A stretch of DNA of 64,000 nt from Gigaspora margarita. Its lineage: Eukaryota > Glomeromycota > Glomeromycetes > Diversisporales > Gigasporaceae. The notes under the pieces were generated by a model. That model had not been told where the DNA came from and did no database searches. It saw nothing but the letters and a program-made list of their open reading frames with translations. Below are positions 12,888 to 25,256 of the stretch, piece by piece (position 1 is the stretch's first letter; each line of letters opens with the position of its first letter). Made by a program: the position numbers and the translations under genes. The stretch covers positions 271,106 to 335,105 of the forward strand of contig WTPW01000445.1 of assembly GCA_009809945.1 (NCBI GenBank), read 5' to 3'.

Positions 12888-14868
12888 TTTTCGAAATAGT
12901 TCAAAATAGTTCGATGATATTTAAATTCTGTACTACAAGATCAGATTAAATCTTTTGTTTATAATTAGATCTTCTATTTTGTTTTTTTCACTTTTTTGTT
13001 TTATTTCGTTTTGTTTTTTATTTTCATTTCATTTTTTGTTTTTATTTCATTTTTTTGTTTTCATTTTTCAAATTTTTTTATTTTTTAATTTTTTTAATTT
13101 ATTTTTTATTTCAGCACTTTTACAAAAACACCTTTGCAAGAAGACATACAATCTTGCGCATGTCTACTCAGACTTCCAACACTTTCAAGAACACCAAGAA
13201 CGCTTCTTTAGAGAAATAATTTAGTTAGGCACAAGTTTTCGCAAGTTTTCACAAGGTTTTGCAAGTTTGTGCAAGTTTTTGCAAGGTTTCACGTCATTTA
13301 TTTTTATTTCGTGGTTTTTGTTTTTGTTTTTTTTGTTTTATTTTAAATTTTTTTTATTAATTTATTTTGTTTTAGCACTTTGCGAGAACAGAACTCTTAC
13401 TTCCTGGCACTTTGCAAGAAAAACAACCCAGACTTTTTTGGCACTTCACAACTTTTTTGGCATTTTGCAAGAACATTAACACGGCTTTCGCAATTTCTGA
13501 ATTTACAAGAACGCAAACTCTTATGAAGATTTGGGGCTTCATTTATTTTTTTTTATTAGTTTGCTTACATGTTTTGTTTTTTTGTTTTTTTTTTACTTAT
13601 TTTTTTAATTTTTATTTTGGTTTATTTATTACTAACTTCTTTGACACTTTGTAACTTTTCTCAGCAATTTATAAGAACCAACACTTCTAAGAAATGTTTT
13701 TGATTTTGAAGTTTTTAGAAAAAGAGTGCGAAACAAAGTTTATAGCCAAAACAAAAGAAGTAGTCAAAGTGAAGACAATAGAAAACAAAGAAGCAAAGAT
13801 AATAGTTAACTGTAGATAAGTGAAAATAAGTGTGTAGGGCTAGTTTTTTGTATATAGTGATAAAATTAGATGCGAAGAAGTGCGAAAGTAGTTAAAATAA
13901 TATATAATAATATAAAAATAATACTGTAAAATTGTATCCCTTAGATTGTAGTAGAACACAGGCAAATTTGCCTGCGTTTTGTACTTTTTTTGCTCTGATT
14001 TACTTTTTTTTAAATACCAAGATAATTAAATAAAACTTTGTACAATTATATTTAAAAATAAGGATTACTTTTTTGCAAAATTAGTTTTTGTATTATAAGA
14101 AAAAAAATTAAGTTATATATAAGCTAAAAATAAATAACTTTATGAAAAAAATTTTTTAAAAAATTTTATCACAATTTCTCTATAATCTTGTTTAGTTTTA
14201 GTTTTAGTTTTAAAGCTATAGTTCTTAAGACAATATTGTAGTTTATATAAAGGATAATAACTTTTATTATTGCAACTTTAATAATTTATTTGTAAAAATT
14301 AAGGCTTGTATTAGAAATAAAAATTTTTTTTATAGACGGGAACATATAAAATTTAAGAAAACCTAAAGAAAAATTTTAATAGTAAAAATGCTAATACAAG
14401 AATTTAAACTTTGATTATACTAAAGTTTTCTAATAAATTTAAAAAATTTTCATAACAATGTTATTAAAACAAAACTCAAGGAATATTTTTTACTTAGAAA
14501 AGATATAGCTAAAATCAATATTTAAAATTTTATTAAAATTTTTAAAATATGCAGGCAAATTTGTCTGTGTTACAATCTAAGGGATAATAATTAAAATATA
14601 ATATATAATATAATATGTATAATATATAATAATAATAAACAAAAAAATAATAATAAATAAAAAAATATAAAATTTTATAATAAATTGCGAAATCTTGTGA
14701 AATAAAGCGAAAACCTGTAAAAAAGCATGATTATGTGAATATGTATATCGTTTATTTATTTTTTAAAAAATTTTGAAAATTTGCAAAAATTTGCCAAATA
14801 TTGCAAAACAATGCGAAAAGATCCAAAATATTACAAACAATGCAAAATATCAAAATATTACCTCCTGC
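12888..14868. mobile_element. Unclassified repeat X, copy 1
   Basis: Homologous along its length to 28519-31262, from TTCGAAATAGTTC to ATATTACCTCCTGC. It contains recurring GCACTTTGCAAGAACAC-like phrases and GCAAGTTTTCGCAAG runs, T-rich tracts, and a conserved right part (GCGAAATCT, GCATGATTATGTGAATAT). Comparison with copy 2 shows that 13937-14584 here is a later insertion. ORFs in this interval are T-rich and not conserved between copies, so I read none as genes. Class unknown. Confidence 0.6.
13937..14584. mobile_element. TA-flanked element (648 bp), TCCCTTAGATTGTA ends
   Basis: Terminal inverted repeats start TCCCTTAGATTGTA and share ACACAG(G/A)CAAATTTGCCTGC. TA dinucleotides flank it at 13935-13936 and 14585-14586. 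Repeat X copy 2 lacks this segment, so the insertion boundary is supported by comparison. TA target duplication suggests Tc1/mariner-like mobilisation. Non-coding. Confidence 0.8.
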
Positions 14869-15416
14869 GCACATTAGTTTATTAATCTGCATGAGTACGC
14901 GACCCCTATAGGGGGTTGTAATTTGTATTTTTTTATTTGGTATATTTTGAAATATTTCGAAATAATAACTATAATATTACCATAATCTAACATAATATAT
15001 TACATAATAAACTATATCAAATATAAGATTTTCATCATATTACGGGCTGTAATATCTTATGTAAGATTATGTATATATAATTTGCTAATGTAAAGATAAT
15101 TCTTTATAAGCACATCTTTATATAATCACCAAATAAGTTCATAACAAAATACATAATTATATAAAGGGATGACTGTATATATATTATTACTTAAATGCCA
15201 ATGATATCAATAGCTAATATAAAATTTAGAGAGCTAAACTCACTATGATAATGTAAATTTTTACAAAAAAATTACTTAACAAACCTTAATTATTTTGACT
15301 TTAAATTTTAATACTGCATTTTAAAATTTAATAGTAAGAAATTTTATGAATCTATAAATTTCTAAATCTATTATAATAAACAAGAATAATATATTAGATT
15401 TATTATATTTACTTAT

Positions 15417-15638
15417 TTATTTAAATATTGAGAAATGTTAATGGCTTATTCAAAAACTAATATACAGGCTAGGTTAAACCAATAACATTTTTAATGTTAT
15501 ATAAAAGGCTCAAATATTAAATTGTATTTATTTAAATATTGAGAAATGTTAATAGCTTATTCAAAACTAATATACAAGCTAGGTTAAACCAATAACATTT
15601 TTAATATTATATAAAAAGACTCAAATATTAAATTGTAT
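15417..15638. repeat. Tandem duplication, 111-bp unit, two copies
   Basis: Two copies of an AT-rich unit containing GAGAAATGTTAATGGCTTA and CTAGGTTAAACCAATAACAT, with a period of 111 bp and only a few differences. The surrounding 15130-16050 has no gene. GGACATGTCCC at about 15685 resembles the terminal block of the foldback at 18643-19690. Confidence 0.7.
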
Positions 15639-16054
15639 TTTTTTTTTAAAAAATATATAAATTTATAGTTTTATTAGTCATAGGACATGTCCCTAATGAG
15701 TGCTGTTACTTATAAATCAAATGAGTTGACTTACCTAATTTTATATATAAATTTATGCAAAAAAATCATTTAAATTAAATTTAGTTAAAAATATATATAG
15801 TAAACCTTTCTTTAAATTTTAAGTATATATTCTTTAGTATTTAATAATATTTAATTTAAAGTTTTAGTTCTTAACTCCAAGTAATTCAAAGATAATATTT
15901 CTTTAAAGTTGATCAATTCTTTACTAAGTTCTTTAAGTCAAATGACTAACACACCTCAAGCAATAATATGATTGGCTAAAGTAATTTTCTAAAAATATAA
16001 AAGATACTATTAAGTAAAGGCTTCTTGTGTTCTAATTGAAAGTTAAAAAGGAAG

Positions 16055-18357
16055 TTCTTCTAATTCTAATAGTAGTTAAATCATCAAAATCAGCCTAGTG
16101 GATCCCAAGATACTTGGGATCAAAAAAGAGAACATAAGGATTAGCAAATTCACTATTATACAAACTATTCATATCAGCTGATTTCGTTAGTACCCCAAAA
16201 ATTATAGGGTGCATTAGATAAACAGTCAGTCATTTGGCAACAACAGTCAGTCATTTGGCAACAACAGTCAGTCATTTGATGCCCTAATTAACCAATAGAA
16301 TTATGCATATAGGCGGATTTATTTCCACTATTAAAAATTTGGTATTTACAGCAAACGATATTAACACTTATTACATTTAGAAATTTTATATTTATAATAT
16401 TTCTGTATTTATATTCACCAAGACTTAGTTTTCTGGATTTTATTCAGATTCTAAATTCTAATGAGTAGGCCATGTAAGAACACAGGACTATTTGTAGTAC
16501 ATGATGACGATCTTAAAAGTATATAAGAATAGGTTTCACTATTGTTTTCATGTTTATACTCAACAATAGTTTCAATAACCCCCAAATAGAATTAAGTTCT
16601 ACTAGTGACTTATGGTTAGGCATTCATTCGGTTGGTTTACTTGAATCAATTGACCATTGGTTTCTTGAATCAATTATTGTTCAGGTAATTTATTTACACA
16701 TTTTAAAGTACTTTTTATGAACATAACATTTCGCTACTAAAAATGCAAACTTTGATTTTATTTAATTCTTTAACCATATTTTGTGTATAGATTAACTAAC
16801 TATCGAATAAGTAGGCATAGATAGGTTTAGATCAAATATGTGTGATAGATGTAAATAATATTGTTTTAATATGGACTAAGGTTGTGTGTCTAATAAAAAA
16901 GGTAATGACAAAATATTAAATAGAATTATTGTTTAAAATATATAATGAAATAAGATTTCGCTGACAATAAATAATTTAATAATTTTTTCACAATATATCT
17001 GTTATTTTTTCAATTTGTTTAAAATCTAATCTGAATTGTTCAAAAGTTATAAGTATACGAGAAGCTTTACAAGCACAATTAACATTACAAATAGGCAATA
17101 TAAATTGCCACTAATGTTATTGGATTAAATATACTTAAAATAAATTATTAATAACGAATTGGTTTTGTCACAACTAAACTGAAAAATTTCTTTTTACACA
17201 AGTTGTCCAATTTTTTAACCAATAATTGTAAAACATAACTGTATTGTACTTTTTAGAAATTTGAAATAATTAAAAAGATGTATTTATTATAACGTATCTC
17301 ATAATTCTAAATGGTTTAAACCATACAAAGCATAATAAAATAAAGGGCTTACAACGTTAATTTAAACCATACAAAGCATAATAAAATAAAGGTCTTACAA
17401 CGTCGATTAAAAAATGTAGTTTTCATTTATTTTTCTGCAAATCTATGTCGCTTTAAACCACCTTTTGTTTTATAGCATTTTTCACAAACAGAGCAATGAT
17501 ATAAAGGTTTTCTACTAATAGCTAATTATAGTATATAATAAATTTATTGTTTTTAATAGTATGTAATATGAAAATAAAATTATTAAATTGTTATATACAT
17601 ATGGACATTTTACAAAGCCAAATCTATTTAAATACATTCTACAAACAAAATACAAGTAAATAAACTATTATATTAGAATATATATATAAATTAAGCATAC
17701 TTTTTACAATTAACAATTACTTTTGCTTTTTTTTGATGGGTTCCAGAGATGGACGATTGGTTAGACACGATAATTCATCTATTAAAAATTTTGTTTATTA
17801 CAATTTTAAAATGTAATAGCCAATCAGATGATTTGTTGATCAAAAAATAAACCCTAAAAAAATGATTTACATATTTGTAAAAAAAGGCACAAAAAACAAA
17901 ATTAGCCCATATATTATTTTTTTATATACAGTTTGAAATTTTTTTTTAATATAGTAAAAATTTTACTAAGAAAATAATAAATCTTGTCTTAAAAAACTAG
18001 CATTTTTTTGAGCCAAAGAACAAGTTTACTTAAGAACACAAAGTCAATTGTGATAATAAAACTCTGCGCAAATCATGATTTTTCATTGACAGTTTTTTTC
18101 TAATTTTGGATTGTTTCTTTTTACATACGTTTTAAAAGGTTTTTATCGTAGTGAAAGATTTTACTAAGAAAATAATAAAATACATCTTAAGAAACTAACA
18201 TTTTTTTGAGCCAAAGAACAACTTTACTTAAGAGCCCAAAGTTGATTCTAATAATAATTTTTTGCCTAAATCACGATTTTTCATTTGACAATGTTTTCCT
18301 ATAATGCCAAGTATCTTGGGATCCACTGGCCAAATTTGATGATTTAACTACCATTAG
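16055..18357. mobile_element. Palindromic family P, copy 1
   Basis: The left arm (about 16055-16170) contains TAGTTAAATCATCAAAATCA and GTGGATCCCAAGATACTTGG; the inverse arm is at 18305-18357. A second copy is at 48727-50511. The right terminus stops exactly where a hAT-type end (18358) begins. The interior includes a 21-bp minisatellite, a 46-bp tandem pair (17315-17406) and an imperfect duplication (about 17935-18135 and 18140-18295), each copy carrying a GAGCCAAAGAACAA block and a TTAAGA-CCAAAG block. No ORF of note. Confidence 0.65.
16222..16279. repeat. Minisatellite, 21-bp unit, about 2.7 copies
   Basis: Repeats of ACAGTCAGTCATTTGGCAAC, the last copy ending in ...TTTGATG. Non-coding. 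Confidence 0.85.
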
Positions 18358-18520
18358 TAGTGCTCCAAACTGGTCGGTTCGGGTTGGGTTATAGGCAACC
18401 CGAACCTGACCTGAAATTTTGGGTCAGGTTGGGTTGAAAACTTTCGGGTTAGTACTTTAACCTGACCCAACCCTGACTCGACCCAACTCGACTTGAACCT
18501 GATCTGAATTTTTAAGGCCA
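18358..18520 (+). mobile_element. hAT-type left terminus without a matching right end nearby
   Basis: Begins TAGTGCTCCAAACTGGTCGG and continues with inverted GGGTTGGGTT/AACCTGACCCAACCC repeats typical of hAT subterminal regions. The 8 bases before it (ACCATTAG) are not found after the similar right end at 32445, so the two are not one insertion. The right terminus of this element is not identified in the window. Confidence 0.5.
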
Positions 18521-18642
18521 ACATGCTAAAATTTTTAAAAAAAATAAAATTTTGGCCTTAGATAAGAATAAAAAAAAAAATACGTGATCTTGAATGTAAA
18601 CATAAAAAAAAATAAAATAAAAAAATAATTGCGTGACCTTAG

Positions 18643-19690
18643 CAGGCCCAGGACATGTCCCTTTCAATATTGTCTATAATTAAAATTTTTAAAAAAATAT
18701 ATGAAATTACTATATAACTTTGAGCTAAGATTCTTTTAAATGTTATTATTAACTTTAAATTAAATTTTTCAGGTATATAGAACAAGGAGAGAAGAAAAAA
18801 TTGAGCTTAAAAATTGAATTAAAATTTTGTCAATTTTGCACAAAACGAAAATGTAACTTGGCCAAAATCAAATATTTTCCGATTTTAATATAAAAAATAT
18901 ATGTAAAAACATGCCCTAAACAACTTTACTTAGTTGACAGAAGTAGGTTACCTTGTAAAAAAAAGGGTTATCTATGTACTAAAGTTAAAATTTATTGTAT
19001 TTTTTGATTAAACTTTTTTTCTTTATTAGATAACCTACTTTGGGCTCTTAAGCAAAGTTGTTCAGCATGTAATTTTATATTATATTTAAGATTGAATCGT
19101 GTTTTTCAAACCTTTTACTAAGTGAAAAATAGGTTTAAAGTTTGAAATTTTTTTTTTTTTAAAAAAAAAATTTTAAATTTTAAACCCATTTTTCACTTAG
19201 TAAAAGGTCCAAAAACACAATTCAATCTTAAATATAATATAAAATTACATGCTGAACAACTTTGCTTAAGAGCCCAAAGTAGGTTATCTAATAAAGAAAA
19301 AAAGTTTAATCAAAAAATACAATAAATTTTAAATTAGTATATAGATAACCAACCCATTTTTTTTACAAGATAACCTACTTCTGTCAACTAAGTAAAGTTG
19401 TTCAGGGCATGTTTTTATATATACTTCTTATATTAAAATCAGAAAATATTTGATTTTGACCAAGTTACATTTTTGTTTTGTGCAAAATTGACAAAATTTT
19501 AATTCAATTTTTAAGCTTAATTTTTTCTTCTCCCCTTGTTCTATATACCCAAAAAATTTAATTTAAAGTTAATAAGTAATATTTAAAAGAATCTTAGCTC
19601 AAAGTTATATAGTAAATTCATATATTTTTTTAAAAATTTTAATTATAAACAACATTTTGAACCCCTGTAAAGGGACATGTCCTGGGCCTG
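18643..19690. mobile_element. Near-perfect 1.05-kb palindrome (foldback) with TTAG duplication
   Basis: Arms of about 515 bp meet at a T-run/A-run junction (19151-19170). The ends are CAGGCCCAGGACATGTCCC and its inverse. TTAG occurs at 18639-18642 and 19691-19694. The host sequence is a tandem of GTGACCTTAGATGTGAAC-like units present on both sides, so the empty site can be read directly and a 4-bp duplication is supported. There is no coding sequence. The arms are highly similar, so the insertion or its last conversion is recent. Confidence 0.85.
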
Positions 19691-19770
19691 TTAGATGTGA
19701 ACGTAAAAAAAAAAAAATTGTGTAACCTTAGATATGAACATAAAAAAAAAATTGTGTGACTTCCTGTGAC

Positions 19771-20788
19771 TGTTATTTTTATGGATTACTTAGCTTTTTC
19801 TATTTAGAGGAGGGCCAGAAACAGTTGATTTCCTAGGGGGCTAAAAAAGTAAAAATTTAATATGAAGACCTGACTAAAAGAGGGGGGTCAAAATTTTGGC
19901 CAAAATCAAATCAGCTAATTCCTGGCAATGCTCTTATTTTAGTAAATAAATTATATTTTTTTATTTTATTATTAATATTTTTTTAAATTATTAATTAAAA
20001 ATAAAAATTAAAAAAGTATAAGTTTGAAAGAAAAAAGAAAGTAAGAAAATAAAAGTGATAAAGAGTAAGTAAAAATAAAAAAAGTAAGTAAAAAGAGTAT
20101 GTAAAAAAGAAAGAGTAGAAGAGAGAGAAAAACTTTTTTTCTATTTGAGAACATAAAAAAAATTTTGAGAATATTAAATTAAATAAATATTTCTCATGAG
20201 AACATAAATTTCAAAACAGATTTCCAACACTGAGGTAGGTAGGTGTTAACAACTAAGCTAAACTTGTATCAAGCTAGTAGCAAAGACAAACAAACTTCTA
20301 TTCATCTCTTATTAAATAACTATTTACTATGACTTCATTATTCTGTCTCTTAAGCAATACTCAATATATAATATATCATATTTACAAAATTGTTTATTGT
20401 TATACCTCAATTAAACACTCTTACTTATCAAACAATGCATTATATTTATCAATTGCTTATAATCACTAAATTGATCAAATTGATATTTACTACACAATAT
20501 CTCATATTCACAAACTTTTTATCTAATGTTGCAAATATAGATAATAATCTCATGACAAATAAATGCTATGTGATTCCATTTATAGCATCTTTATAGCAAA
20601 ATAGACAAATGGAATTTAAAAATTTTTTTTTTGAAAAATTGGGTCAGTAGTTATGCAAAACAAAAAATTAACTTTGCATAATCGTATATTATATATTTAA
20701 TTAATTGATTTATTTATTTTTAAAATTAAAAAAAAGTTCTGGTACTACACTGAGTAGTAAGTATATGTTATTGTCCATGAAGTGGGCA
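19771..20788. other. No gene; hAT terminal region and AT-rich sequence
   Basis: 19771-20232 is the right end of the outer hAT-like element, with purine-rich GTAAGTAAAAATAAAAAAAG repeats at 20040-20130. 20610-20690 holds a partial copy of the repeat at 33586-33941 (AAAATTAACTTTGCATAA). The short ORF at 20390-20596 has no recognisable features and I do not call it a gene. Confidence 0.5.
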
Positions 20789-20911
20789 ATAATTAAAAAT
20801 CAAATCTAGATCAAACAATTGAATAATGACAGAATGGCTACTGGCTGCAGAGCAGCCAGTGTGCTATTTTGTTATTATTCGATGTTTGATCTGGGTTTGA
20901 TTTTTAGTTAT
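20789..20911. repeat. Inverted repeat (hairpin) centred at 20850
   Basis: The centre is CTGGCTGCAGAGCAGCCAG. Arms extend about 60 bp each side through AACAATTGAATAATGAC and ATCAAATCTAGATC, with inverse matches to 20911. A stem-loop MITE or the tip of a larger element. Non-coding. Confidence 0.8.
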
Positions 20912-21155
20912 ATCTAATTCATAAATAATAACTAATTTATTTACAGGTTCTTATTATACTTTTATACTATTTTTTTTAATTAAAATGATGTATATAATTT
21001 AAATTTTTATAAAAAGAAATTCAATTAGAAAAAATTTTTTCAATTTCATAACTTTCGCCATGTCAAGTTTTATTTTTGCTCATGAATTAGTTGAAACAAA
21101 CACTATATCAAATGAATATAAAGAGAATAATAGAGCTAAATTCAATATTTAGAGA

Positions 21156-21413
21156 TATGGGGGTGCCCATAGCAAAAGGATGCTTCGGGACAATCACATG
21201 ATTTTGAGAAAATCATGTCCAAAATTGGTATGTGATTATCACCTATATAATAGTATCAAAATAATAAAGCGAAATTACATACTTTTTTATTAATAGATTT
21301 AATTATTAAAAGTTGTTTTTATAAAATTTTTTATTTATTATTTGGTTATTCTTTAAAATCTCAAATTTTGATTGGTTGACCCGAAGCATCCTTTTGCTGC
21401 GAGCTCCCCCATA
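21156..21413. mobile_element. TATGGGGG MITE, copy 2 (258 bp)
   Basis: Same termini as 2266-2523 (TATGGGGGTGCCCATAGC and, inward from the right, TATGGGGGAGCTCGCAGC) and same length, in opposite orientation (ATTTTGAGAAAATCATG on the left here, on the right there). It lies just upstream of the Crypton pseudogene. Confidence 0.75.
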
Positions 21414-21448
21414 TATAAAAATTAAAAATTTAAAATACTGATGCTTGC

Positions 21449-22792
21449 ACACAAAAGTGGGTTCAAATCTTGCAAAACTATTATCAAAAAAAGAATATTT
21501 CTTATATTATTGAAACTCTAAATGATGAAGAGCAACTTGAATGTGAGTTATGTAAATTTTTTGCTGATATTAGATGACAGAATGGAAAACCTTATAAAAT
21601 TAAGTCAATTGTTTTAGCCTATACCTCTCTTCGACAATTTTTATATGAAACTTCTGCAAATAAAAATGTTAATATTAATGATCAATTTTAATTTCCTATT
21701 CTATACCAGGTAGTAGATAGAAAATGTATGGATTACAGGGCCAAGGATATAGTGAAACTGATCAATTGAAAGGGTTAACAAAAGAAGAAATTTGACAGAG
21801 TTTATTACATCTTTACTCAGATAACCAAACAGCATTGCAACTTACACAAAAAGTATTTTTCTGAAATGCATACTTGCTAGAATTACATGTGTAATAAGTG
21901 ATAATTATTGACTTCTTTTAAGTTGTTTTGATTTTCAATTAGATAGAAGCTTGATTTTACAATTGACATGAGAAAAACAATCAGAGTGGACTTCAAGGTC
22001 AAAACAAATATAGAAAATTTTCTAGCCAAAGTATACATATTCTAGCAGATTTGCCAAATAATAAATTTAAACCTATGCAAGATCTTTAAAATTATGTAAA
22101 TTTGCAACCTGCAGATGCATGTAAAAATTGTATTTGCAACTAACAAAAAATTCACAAGCAATTCAAGATGGAAACTTGTTTCTTAAAACTGGGCTTGGAT
22201 GATATATATTAGCAAATATGATAAATGATATTGCACAAGCTTCTAAAATTAATATTACTGATCAACATATTACTAATTATTCAGGAAGAAGGATAGCTAT
22301 TCAACTTTTGTCTGATCTCAATATAAATAAACATAAGATGATAGCATTTTCAGATCATCAATTAGTTAATGGATTATAGCTTATAAAGTTCCTAATAATA
22401 AATAACAACTACAAAATACTAGAATATTAATTATACAATTCAAGAATCTGAAGTTCTAGTTTCAACCCAAGAAGAATTTCAAATTTCTGCTCAAGTTCCA
22501 ACCCAGAAAAAAGAAACTCAATTCTGATCCAAGAAGAACTTCAAGCTCCAACCCAAAAAAAATTACATGTCCTAATACAAAATAAATCTCAAGCTCCAAT
22601 GTAATACAAAAATACCTGGGTAAAAAAATACCAAGATTAACTAAAGAAGTTCAATTAAAATTAGCAAGGCCATTTCATTTACTATTATAAACATTTCAAG
22701 TTCAAACTCAAAACATCATAATGGCAAAATATAGAACTATAAACATCTTTGAATTTTATAACTCTGAAGATATCATAATTGTATTTAAATAA
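21449..22792 (+). pseudogene. Crypton-type tyrosine recombinase (decayed)
   Basis: With several stop codons ignored, the plus strand reads as a tyrosine recombinase-like protein. The N-terminal part includes WVQILQNYYQKKN and ELCKFFADIR*QNGKPYKIK, then FPILYQVV. The catalytic part includes HITNYSGRRIAIQLLSDLN (the usual NHSGRR with His changed to Tyr) followed by HKMIAFSDHQLVNGL. The tail is Gln/Pro-rich (VSTQEEFQISAQVPTQ) and ends FEFYNSEDIIIVFK then TAA at 22790. Such DUF3504-like recombinases are carried by Crypton/KCTD-type elements and cut and rejoin DNA through an active-site Tyr. Many stops are consistent with CGA-to-TGA change. Family assignment is from remembered motifs. Confidence 0.7.
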
Positions 22793-23159
22793 AGTTATAA
22801 TAAATGTACTATTTTATATAGTATAGTTTGCACAAATTAAATTTATTAAAGTTATATGCTATAGGCACAGTTCAATAGAATTTTAACTAATTAATTTTGG
22901 AAAAATCTCTTTCATTATTGCAATTTCAAATATTTGATACATTTAAATAATTGACTCAGTTCAAACAATTTTAAGTACTTATGATTTTATAAAATTCAGT
23001 TATGGTCTAAAAAAAAGTATACATCTTTTAAAGAAATTTAAAATTCTGGATCAGTGATCTGGACAATAGGAGTAAAAAAAATAGGATAGAAGTATAAATA
23101 AAAACCAGAGAATAAATAATTTTTACTACCCTACCAATAAATTAGCCAATTAGATTAGT

Positions 23160-24290
23160 TTTTATTATTTTTTTATATTAGTTTTTTTTAGTAATAATAT
23201 TTAGCTTTTTTAGATACAACTGTTTGTATTGCTATAATTAGAGAATTGCTAGTGAGGATTTTGTTGCTTTTGTAGCATGTTTGGACTCACTATTGCTATA
23301 GTTAGTATAACTAGTAGTGGGTTTTGTTACTTTTGTACCTTGATAGTGGTAGGGTAATTGGAGTCTTTGTTGCTACTTTGTTTTTTTTTATTTCATGTAA
23401 CTAATATCTGCTTTTTTTTTCAGATACAACTATTTGCATCTCTATAAATAAAGAATCACTAGTGAGGATTTCATCACTTTTGGTGCCATATTTAGAGTCA
23501 CTATTGCTGTAGTTAGTATAAATAATGGTGAGTTTTATTACTTTTGTGCTATGTTTTCTTGCTAGTAGTGGAGTGGGTATTTGGAGTCTTTGCTACTATC
23601 TTGTTTTATTCATTTTATATAACTAATAATAGTTTTTTTAGGACAGCTTTTGGTGCCATGTTTGTTACTATAGTCAATATAATCAATAGTAGGTTTTATC
23701 ACTTTTGTGCTATATTGTCTTAATAGTAGTAGAGTAATTGGGCCTTTTTTCTACCTTGTTTATTTCTTTTTGTATAAGAGCCTTTCTTTATAATAGTTAA
23801 CTAAAACCACTTTTTTTTCAGAACAGTTAATGGTTAAAATTGCCCTTATTGAAGTCATTGTGTTGGTGTCATTGGTATCACTTTACTATTATTGAAGAAT
23901 CACTAGTATTTATTTTCATAGCTTTTGGTACCATGTTATTTTGGTATTGCTATTGCTGTAATTAGAGTATCTATAGTTAGAGTATCTAGTTGGTAGGGGT
24001 TTATTACTTTTACTCTATGTTGTTTTGCCAGTAGTGTTATTAGTTTTCTTTGGTCCCTTATTTTTTTTCTTATACAATGTTATAATATGATAGCTTTTCT
24101 TATATAATGCTAACTAAACCAGGGGTTTTTCCTGCTTTCTTCTATCATTTTTGGATTGTTAAAGTCTTTATCATTGGAGCCTTTGTTGGTGGTACTATTA
24201 TATTAGTATGATTTTTGTTTTGAAGTTACTATAGAGTTTTTTTGGTACTTTTTCTTTTATGAATTTGTTTTTGTGGACTTTTTAGATAAT
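23160..24290 (-). repeat. Degenerate tandem repeat, about 240-bp unit, about four copies
   Basis: Four units begin near TTTTTTAGATACAACT or TTTTTTCAGATACAACT and include GGTGCCATGTTTG, ATTGCTGTAGTTAGTATAA and GTGGGTTTTGTTACTTTTG. On the minus strand parts read as Ser/Asp/Asn-rich peptide, for example NSDSKYGTKSDEILTSDS, so this may be decayed low-complexity coding DNA. No intact frame remains. Confidence 0.55.
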
Positions 24291-24651
24291 GCAAGTGAGT
24301 GGTTAAGTTTTTTTATAAGTTGGATTGTTCTCTTACTGGGTGGATTCTATTTTGCTTTTGTAATAACATTTTAATGCATTCATTGCACAATAAAATTTTT
24401 TTTGTATTAGTAACAAAATATTTTAATAAATTAAATATTACATAAGAATTATATATTATGAAAGATTCAGTGATTTAAATGATATAAATGCTAAAATTTT
24501 GGTACAGTTTTATGTAATAAATAGTTTAAAAATTTTTTTATATAACAGATAATAGGTATTTTAAAATTCTTTAAATCCTTAATTGAAGCTAACTTGATAC
24601 TAGAGTTCTGAGTTGGTAAAATTTTTAATTGATTAGTTGTATCTAAAGTTG

Positions 24652-25256
24652 GCAACAGGTGGCAATAATTTTACCAATAATTGCTTTATAGACACCTCAT
24701 TTCACTGACAAATTATTCACCGACAAGTTCATTTACCAATAGTTTATTTTACCTAAATTTATATTCCAACAAAGTAATTCTGGTCATTGTCATTAGGGTC
24801 AGAATAGAATTAGGGTTAAGTTAGTGTGCTTTATAGGGTTCTACAATTTGATTTGATTTGATTTGATCAAATATTTGAATTCAAATCAAATTCAAATCCA
24901 AGATTTTCAAATCAAATCAAATTCAATTGGCAATATTTGATTTGATTTGATCAAATATTTGATTTAATTTAAAAATTTATATTAAAAGTTCAAATTCAAA
25001 TCAAATCCAAATCCAGAATTTCAAATCCAAATCAAATTCAAATCCAGAATTTCAAATCAAATCAAATTCAAATAAGTAAAATATTTGATTTGATTTGAAT
25101 TTGAGGAACTCTAGTACTTTATAGAAAAAATTTGTCTGTGAAATGAGCTTCGATGAAATGGACTGTCAGTAAAATGAACTTGTTGGTGAATAATTTGTCA
25201 GTAAAATGGAATGTCTATGAAGTGATTGTTAGTAAAATAATATGGACCTGTTGGCA
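24652..25256. mobile_element. Palindromic MITE nested in the hAT element
   Basis: Inverted arms: CATTTCACTGACAAATTATT and ACAAGTTCATTTACC on the left (about 24690-24740) pair with GAATAATTTGTCAGTAAAAT and related sequence on the right (about 25170-25220). The arms are separated by a later hAT MITE at 24834-25113. Confidence 0.6.
24834..25113. mobile_element. Small hAT MITE (280 bp) with TTTGA-type repeats
   Basis: Ends TAGGGTTCTACAA and, inward from the right, TAGAGTTCCTCAAATT. Flanks are GTGCTTTA (24826-24833) and GTACTTTA (25114-25121), seven of eight identical. The body is almost entirely ATTTGATTTGATC/GATCAAATCAAAT-style inverted simple repeats. Confidence 0.7.

Larger units (their letters stand above)
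8..20232. mobile_element. Outer hAT-like element (large, heavily nested)
   Basis: The left end begins TAGTGTTGAAAATCT at position 8. The right end, read inward on the minus strand from 20232, begins CAGTGTTGGAAATCT. Both are followed inward by TTATGTTCTCATGAG-type sequence, so the terminal inverted repeat extends tens of bases. The right flank is AGGTAGGT (20233-20240) and the seven bases before the left end are GGTAGGT (1-7), which would be an 8-bp target duplication missing only the base outside the window. TAGTG/CAGTG ends with 8-bp duplications are the hAT signature. No hAT transposase is visible inside, and most of the interior is later insertions. Because the flank is a simple GGTA repeat, chance agreement is possible. 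Confidence 0.45.
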
